From contig CM043698.1 in the NCBI GenBank assembly GCA_023935145.1, forward strand, positions 86,865,501 through 86,929,500: a stretch of 64,000 nt of DNA, given 5' to 3'. The position numbers and the translations under genes were made by a program. A model generated the notes under the pieces. The model made no database searches. It worked only from the letters and a program-made list of their open reading frames with translations, and was not told where the DNA came from. The DNA is from Bretschneidera sinensis. Its lineage: Eukaryota > Streptophyta > Magnoliopsida > Brassicales > Akaniaceae. Of the stretch, positions 59,155-64,000 are shown piece by piece (position 1 is the stretch's first letter; each line of letters begins with the position of its first letter).

Positions 59155-60480
59155 ATGCTTAGGCCGAGAGACTCGCGAGGTAGATTCACTAAGGGACCCG
59201 AAATAGAGTTACCCTTTCCTTCCACATCCGTTAGTGAAACCTCACTTAGATCAAACCCTAATGTACACACAACCGAGAATTTAGAAAATTTTGCTAACAT
59301 GGCTGAAAACCCTAATGAGAATGTTGCTAGGATACTTAAAGATTATTTACATCCTAGCCGGACGGCCACACCATAATGTATTATGTTTCCAGCTAACACT
59401 CGCCATCAAGATTTTAAAACAAGGATGATTCAATTACTCCCTACATTTTATGGTTTGGAAAATGAAAACCCATATGTACACATTAGGGAGTTTGAGGAAG
59501 TCGTTGCGACTTTTCATAGTCAAGATGCAACTTATGATATTATGAGACTCAAGTTTTTTCCTTTCTCCTTGAAGGATAAAGCTAAGAGTTGGTTATACTC
59601 GCTGAGACCACGATCTATTGGGTCATGGAATGAGATGACCCAGGTCTTTTTTAATAAATACTTCCCTCAACATAAGACCAATGCCTTAAAAAAACAAATC
59701 TCCACCTTTGCACAAAAGGAGAACGAGACTTTGTATCAGTCTTGGGAGAAATTTAAGGAACTATTAAGTATGTGTCCACACCATGGGTATGAGCGTTGGT
59801 GCTTAGTGAGCTACTTTTATGAGGGACTTACCTATAGAGAGCGCCAATTCGTAGAGATGACGTGTAATGGTGAATTTCTGCAAAAAGATCCTGATGAGGC
59901 CATAGAGTACCTCAATGAGCTTGCTGAAAAAGCTCATACTTGGACTGGACCTAGTGCTACTGAAAGCACCAATAGGTCACGACCTGTAGGAAACCCAAGT
60001 AGTGGTGGAATATACCATCTTAGGGAAAAAGACAGCCTGAAAGCTGAGGTTGAAATGCTTACTAGGGAGTTAGACGCATTAAAAACTAAAGGCTCAAAGC
60101 CAACACACATGGTTAATCACGCCGAATCTTCAGAAGCACGTTTTATGTATGGCGGGGTAGATCATCTTGCTCATGAGTGCCCTACATTCATAGATATGAG
60201 AGGGATGTATGAGGAACAATGTAGTGCCTTAGGTATGTACAAGAAGCCTCTTGAACCCTTCTCCTTATAATCTAGGATGGCAAAATTACCCCAACTTCAG
60301 CTGGAAATTTGAAAACCAGCAGCTTACACAACCCCTTAGACTATACCCTGCACTATATCATGCACCCTCATCCTTTAAGAGTTCTTTAGAAGACACTTTA
60401 CATGCTTTTATAAAGGCACAGGGTAAGACAAATCAGAGGTGTGAAGCGTTAATTATGCAGGTTGTTGAAGAGAACAAATA
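59155..60480 (+). pseudogene. Athila-like gag
   Basis: It begins MLRPRDSRGRFTKGPEIELP, with a stop at 59374. The capsid part (59383-60270) has LLPTFYGLENENPYVHIREF, LKFFPFSLKDKAKSWLYSLR, FFNKYFPQHKTNALKKQIS, then FYEGL and DPDEAIEYLNELAEKAHTW, typical of this gag family. A knuckle-like ending (HLAHECPTF) is missing its first Cys pair. A frameshift at about 60260 leads into a Pro/Tyr-rich end. Confidence 0.88.
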
Positions 60481-60529
60481 AATAAGGAGCCAAGTGATCA
60501 AACTGATGGGCTCCTTGAGTGTGAATAAG

Positions 60530-61220
60530 TGAGGGAAGTTCCCTTCCCAAACTCAATCCACACCCCATGGTCAACACATGGCACAAACAAATATGAAAAA
60601 TGTAAATGCCATTGTGACAAGAAGTGGTAAGACATTACACATCCCAACAACAAACAAATCCAAGGATGTGAAAAAATGGTCAAGGTAGTAGTGATACCGA
60701 ACTACCCAAGGACCCTGAGGTGACCAAGAGCCCTGTTAAGGCACCATTCCCTCAAGCCTTAAAATCAAATAAGAAAAATCTGGAGCTGAATAATGAAATC
60801 CTAGAGAACCTAAGGTAAGTAAAATTGAATCTCCCACTTTTGCATGTGATTAAACAAGTTCCTACTTATATAAAGGTTCTCAAGGATTTATGTACAATTA
60901 AGAGGAAGCGCCATGTAAAGAAAATAACATTCCTAACTGAGCAAGTTAGTGCTTTAATTGAGCAAAGAATTCCCCCAAAATACAAGGATCCTAGCTGTTC
61001 AACCATTGCATATAGCATTGAAAATCATGAAGTTGGATAAGCCTTGCTAGATTTAGGAGCTAGTGTAAACCTGATGCTGTTCTCTATTTACTTACAACTG
61101 GGTTTAGGAGAAATCAAACCAACTGCTATGGTATTGCAATTGGCTGATCATTCAGTCAAAGTACCTCGGGGTGTGGTAGAGGATGTTTTGATTCAAATTA
61201 ATTCGGACCTTAAATGCATA
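60530..61220 (+). pseudogene. Athila-like linker and protease
   Basis: A degraded segment (FLTEQVSALIEQRIPPKYKD near 60930-60990) leads to the protease at about 61037-61200: ALLDLGASVNLMLFSIYLQL, then GEIKPTAMVLQLADHSVKVP and RGVVEDVLIQI. The catalytic D-x-GAS is kept. A stop follows at about 61222, where the family normally continues through a long linker. Confidence 0.8.
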
Positions 61221-61222
61221 TA

Positions 61223-62130
61223 AATTAGCCTTAGGTTGGAGCATGGCTGATTTAAAAGGAATTAGTAACCTGATCTGTTCTTATAAGATAAATTTGGATG
61301 AAAGGGACTAGTCCTCGTAGAGACCTTCAACGTAGGCTTAACCCCACTATGAAAGAAGTAGTGAAGAATGAAGTGTTAAAACTATTAGATGCGGGAATTA
61401 TATATCCCATAGTTGATAGTAAATGGGTAAGTCCTACGCAAGTCGTTCCTAAAAATTCCAGAGTCACTGTGGTAAAGAATGACCTAGGAGAGTTAGTCCC
61501 GACCAAACTTGTGACTGGGTGGCATATGTGCATTGATTATAGAAAATTAAATGCTGCCACCCAGAAAGACCACTTCCCACTCCTCTTTATTGATCAAATT
61601 CTTGAGCATGTAGCTGGTCATCCTTTTTACTGCTTCTTAGATGGTTATTCTGGTTATTATCAAATTGAAATTGCATTAGAAGACCAAGAGAAAACCACTT
61701 TCACATGTCCTTTTGGCACTTATGCTTTTCGTAGAATGTCATTTGGATTGTGTAATGCCCCTGCCACTTTTCAACGCTGCATGATGAGCATCTTTAGTGA
61801 TATGGTTGAAAATTGCATGGAGGTTTTTATGGATGAGCTAACTGTTTTTGGATCTTCATTTGATGCATGCTTAATTAATTTAGAAAGAGTGTTGATTCAT
61901 TGTGAGGAAAAGAAATTATCTTAAATTGGGAAAAATACCATTTCACGGTACCATCCGGTATTGTCTTAGGGCATATTGTTTTTTCTAAAGGGATAGAGGT
62001 TGATCAATCTAAGATTGAATTAATCTCTAAATTACCCACACCTAAGACAGCAAAGGATGTAAGATCTTTCCTTGTTCATGCTGGTTTTTATAGGAGGTTC
62101 ATACAAAATTTTTCCAACATATCTAGACCA
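61223..62130 (+). pseudogene. Athila-like reverse transcriptase
   Basis: The start of the linker is missing; the reading resumes GWSMADLKGISNLICSYKIN, then RRLNPTMKEVVKNEVLKLLD, WVSPTQVVPKNSRVTVVKND, GWHMCIDYRKLNAATQKDHF and GTYAFRRMSFGLCNAPATFQ. The active site is VFMDELTVFG, where the second Asp of MDD is Glu, so polymerase activity is doubtful. A stop at 61921 is followed by an in-frame continuation ([20 protein letters not shown]). Confidence 0.9.
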
Positions 62131-62139
62131 TTATGTGCC

Positions 62140-62650
62140 CTCATAATTAAAGATGTTCCTTTTGAATTGACTCAATCTTGTCAAGAGGCCTTTAAAACAC
62201 TAATTGGAAAGCTTACTTCAGCGCCTATAATGCAGTCATCTGATTGGAATTTACCTTTTGAAATCAAATATGATGCTAGTGACTATGTTGTAGGTACTGT
62301 TCTTGGACAGCAAAGAGAGGGAAAACCTTATGTCATTTACTATGCTAGTAAAACTTTAAATAGTGCTCAAATGAACTACTCCACCACTGAAAAAGAATTA
62401 CTTGTTGTAGTATTTGCTTTGGAAAAATTTCATGCTTATTTAATTGGTTCTCCTATTCTTATCTTCACAGATCATGCAGCCCTTAAGTATCTCCTTACAA
62501 AGAAGGATGCTAAGGCACGACTAATACGGTGGATCCTACTCCTACAAGAATTTGACATCACCATCAAAGACAAGAAAGGAGTGGAGAATATAGTGGCAGA
62601 CCATCTCTCAAGGCTTACATTTGAGGACATCTCTGATGACTTGCCAATCA
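62140..62650 (+). pseudogene. Athila-like RNase H
   Basis: It reads [20 protein letters not shown], then [51 protein letters not shown] and [10 protein letters not shown]. The catalytic Asp in YDAS, Glu in EKEL and Asp in FTDH are present. This domain is open without stops and joins the integrase frame. Confidence 0.9.
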
Positions 62651-62659
62651 AGGATGATT

Positions 62660-63990
62660 TTCCGGATGAGCAATTACTTTCTATTACTTCTCTACCATGG
62701 TTTGCTCACATTGTGAACTATTTAGCTACCGGTGAGATACCGATGGATTGGAGCGCTCAAGAGAAGAGGAAATTCTTGAATGAGGTACATAATTTTTATT
62801 GGGATGACCCCTGTCTTTTCAAGTACTACCCTGACCAAATTTTAAGGTGTTGCATCCCTAATGAAGAGATTTCCAGTGTCTTGGAATTTTGCCACTCCCA
62901 AGCTTGTGGAGGCCACTTTTCGATGAAAAAAACCGCTATAAAAATTTTGTAGTGTGGATTTTATTGGCCTACCTTGTTTAAAGATGCAAACATCTATTGT
63001 CGCTCATGTGAAAAGTGTCAGAAGTTAGGAGTTGTGTCTCGTCGTAATATGATGCCCTTAAACCTAATTTTAGTAATCGAAATCTTCGATTGTTGGGGCA
63101 TTGATTTTATGGGACCCTTTCCTCCGTCCTTCGGATACTAATATATCATCATGGCAATAGATTATATATCAAAGTGGGTAGAGGCAGCAGCTTGCCGAAG
63201 CAATGATAATAAAACGGTAATTAAATTTCTTAAGGAAAATGTGTTATCTCGATTTGGTACATCACGTGCTATAATTAGTGATCGAGGTACACATTTTTGC
63301 AACCATTCATTTTAAGCTTTAATGAGAAAATATGGGGTGTTACACAAAATTTCTACAGCCTACCATCCTCAGACTAGTGGACAAGTAGAACTTGCTAATA
63401 GGGAAATTAAACAAATTCTAGAAAAAACGGTCAACCCGGATCGCAAAGATTGGTCTTTGAGACTAGTTGATGCGCTTTAGGCTTATCGTACAGCTTTCAA
63501 AACTCCCTTAGGTATGTCACCTTATAGGCTTGTTTTTGGAAAGTCTTACCACTTACCTGTGGAGCTCGAGCATCGAGCTTATTGGGCCATCAAATCTTTC
63601 AATTTTGACATAGGTGAAGCGGGTAAGCTTAGAAAATTTCAGTTGACCGAGTTAGAGGTGTTAAGAAATGATGCTTATGAGAACTCCAGAATATATAAGG
63701 CAAAGATGAAAGTGTTTCATGATAAAAATATTTTGAGAAAAATATTTAAACCTGATGATCGAGTGTTCTTATATGATTCTAGACTCCATAAGCATCCGGG
63801 AAAACTTCGGTCGAGGTGGACTGGTCCTTTCGTAGTGAAAAATGTTTTTGAAAATGAAGCGGTAGAAATTGAGGATATAAGAGATGGTCGGAGTTTTAAA
63901 GTCAATGGTCAACGACTTAAGATCTTAATAGATAGACAAGATCCAGAAGTGGAAGACATTCCACCTATGGATCCGGTCTATTCACCTTGA
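62660..63990 (+). pseudogene. Athila-like integrase
   Basis: The zinc-binding part reads [20 protein letters not shown] then stop, and CRSCEKCQKLGVVSRRNMMP. The core has GIDFMGPFPPSFGY (stop), [48 protein letters not shown], so both Asp and the Glu of D,D-35-E are kept. The C-terminal part (63514-63990) is open: [20 protein letters not shown], then [20 protein letters not shown]. Stops at 62950, 63139, 63313 and 63478 disrupt it. Confidence 0.88.
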
Positions 63991-64000
63991 CCACCCAACA

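Larger units (their letters stand above)
57735..64000 (+). mobile_element. Athila-like Ty3/gypsy retrotransposon, continues past the window
   Basis: A 5' LTR (57735-58997), a tRNA-Asp primer site at 59003, gag, protease, reverse transcriptase, RNase H and integrase follow in Ty3/gypsy order. The tRNA-Asp primer site and the protein motifs (WVSPTQVVPK in RT, LDLGASVNLM in protease) fit the Athila group. Stops occur in every domain, the region between protease and reverse transcriptase is shortened, and the RT active site is altered. It inserted into the integrase of the Tekay-like element. The 3' LTR and target duplication are not in view. Confidence 0.88.

Overview
The window is nuclear DNA from a flowering plant, most likely a eudicot. 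The only gene that looks intact is a three-exon stearoyl-ACP desaturase with a plastid transit peptide. Nearly everything else is non-coding AT-rich DNA or plant transposable elements (LINE, Ty1/copia, and Ty3/gypsy of the Tat, Athila and Tekay/Del types). There are no prokaryotic features. LAYOUT, LEFT: 1-5530 is the decayed 3' end of an L1-type LINE. Its RNase H domain is split by a very young non-autonomous LTR retrotransposon (876-5228) with identical 5-bp target duplications and two 595-bp LTRs that differ at only two sites. Its internal region has no gag or pol. It is almost entirely two GC-rich minisatellites: a 53-bp unit, then an 18-bp unit built into 108-bp and about 785-bp higher-order repeats. 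6633-12166 (minus strand) is the desaturase gene. 13071-15640 holds a doubtful minus-strand gene relic. LAYOUT, MIDDLE: 15950-26278 is intergenic. It contains a rearranged solo LTR of a Tekay-like element (17756-21671) with a second solo LTR inside it, a compound microsatellite and a foldback MITE. LAYOUT, RIGHT: 26279 to the window end is one nest of retrotransposons. A minus-strand Tat element (3' LTR at 26279-27227) carries an antisense plant-mobile-domain-like ORF. It was hit by a Tekay-like solo LTR (31116-33187) and by a plus-strand copia element starting at 38765. The copia LTR was then split by a related copia element in the opposite orientation (39796-49631), which itself holds a solo LTR (44372-45701). 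The copia internal region was hit at 51733 by a Tekay-like element, whose integrase was in turn hit at 57735 by an Athila-like element that runs off the window. HOW IT WORKS TOGETHER: the desaturase acts alone in plastid fatty-acid synthesis. The retroelements form a chronological record. All gag-pol copies seen here carry stops, frameshifts or catalytic-residue changes, so none looks autonomous. The youngest, apparently mobile unit is the minisatellite-filled element at the left, which must have used enzymes supplied in trans. Coordinates of element ends come from matching TG...CA termini, target duplications, primer-binding sites and polypurine tracts by eye; family names come from recognisable protein motifs, without database searches.
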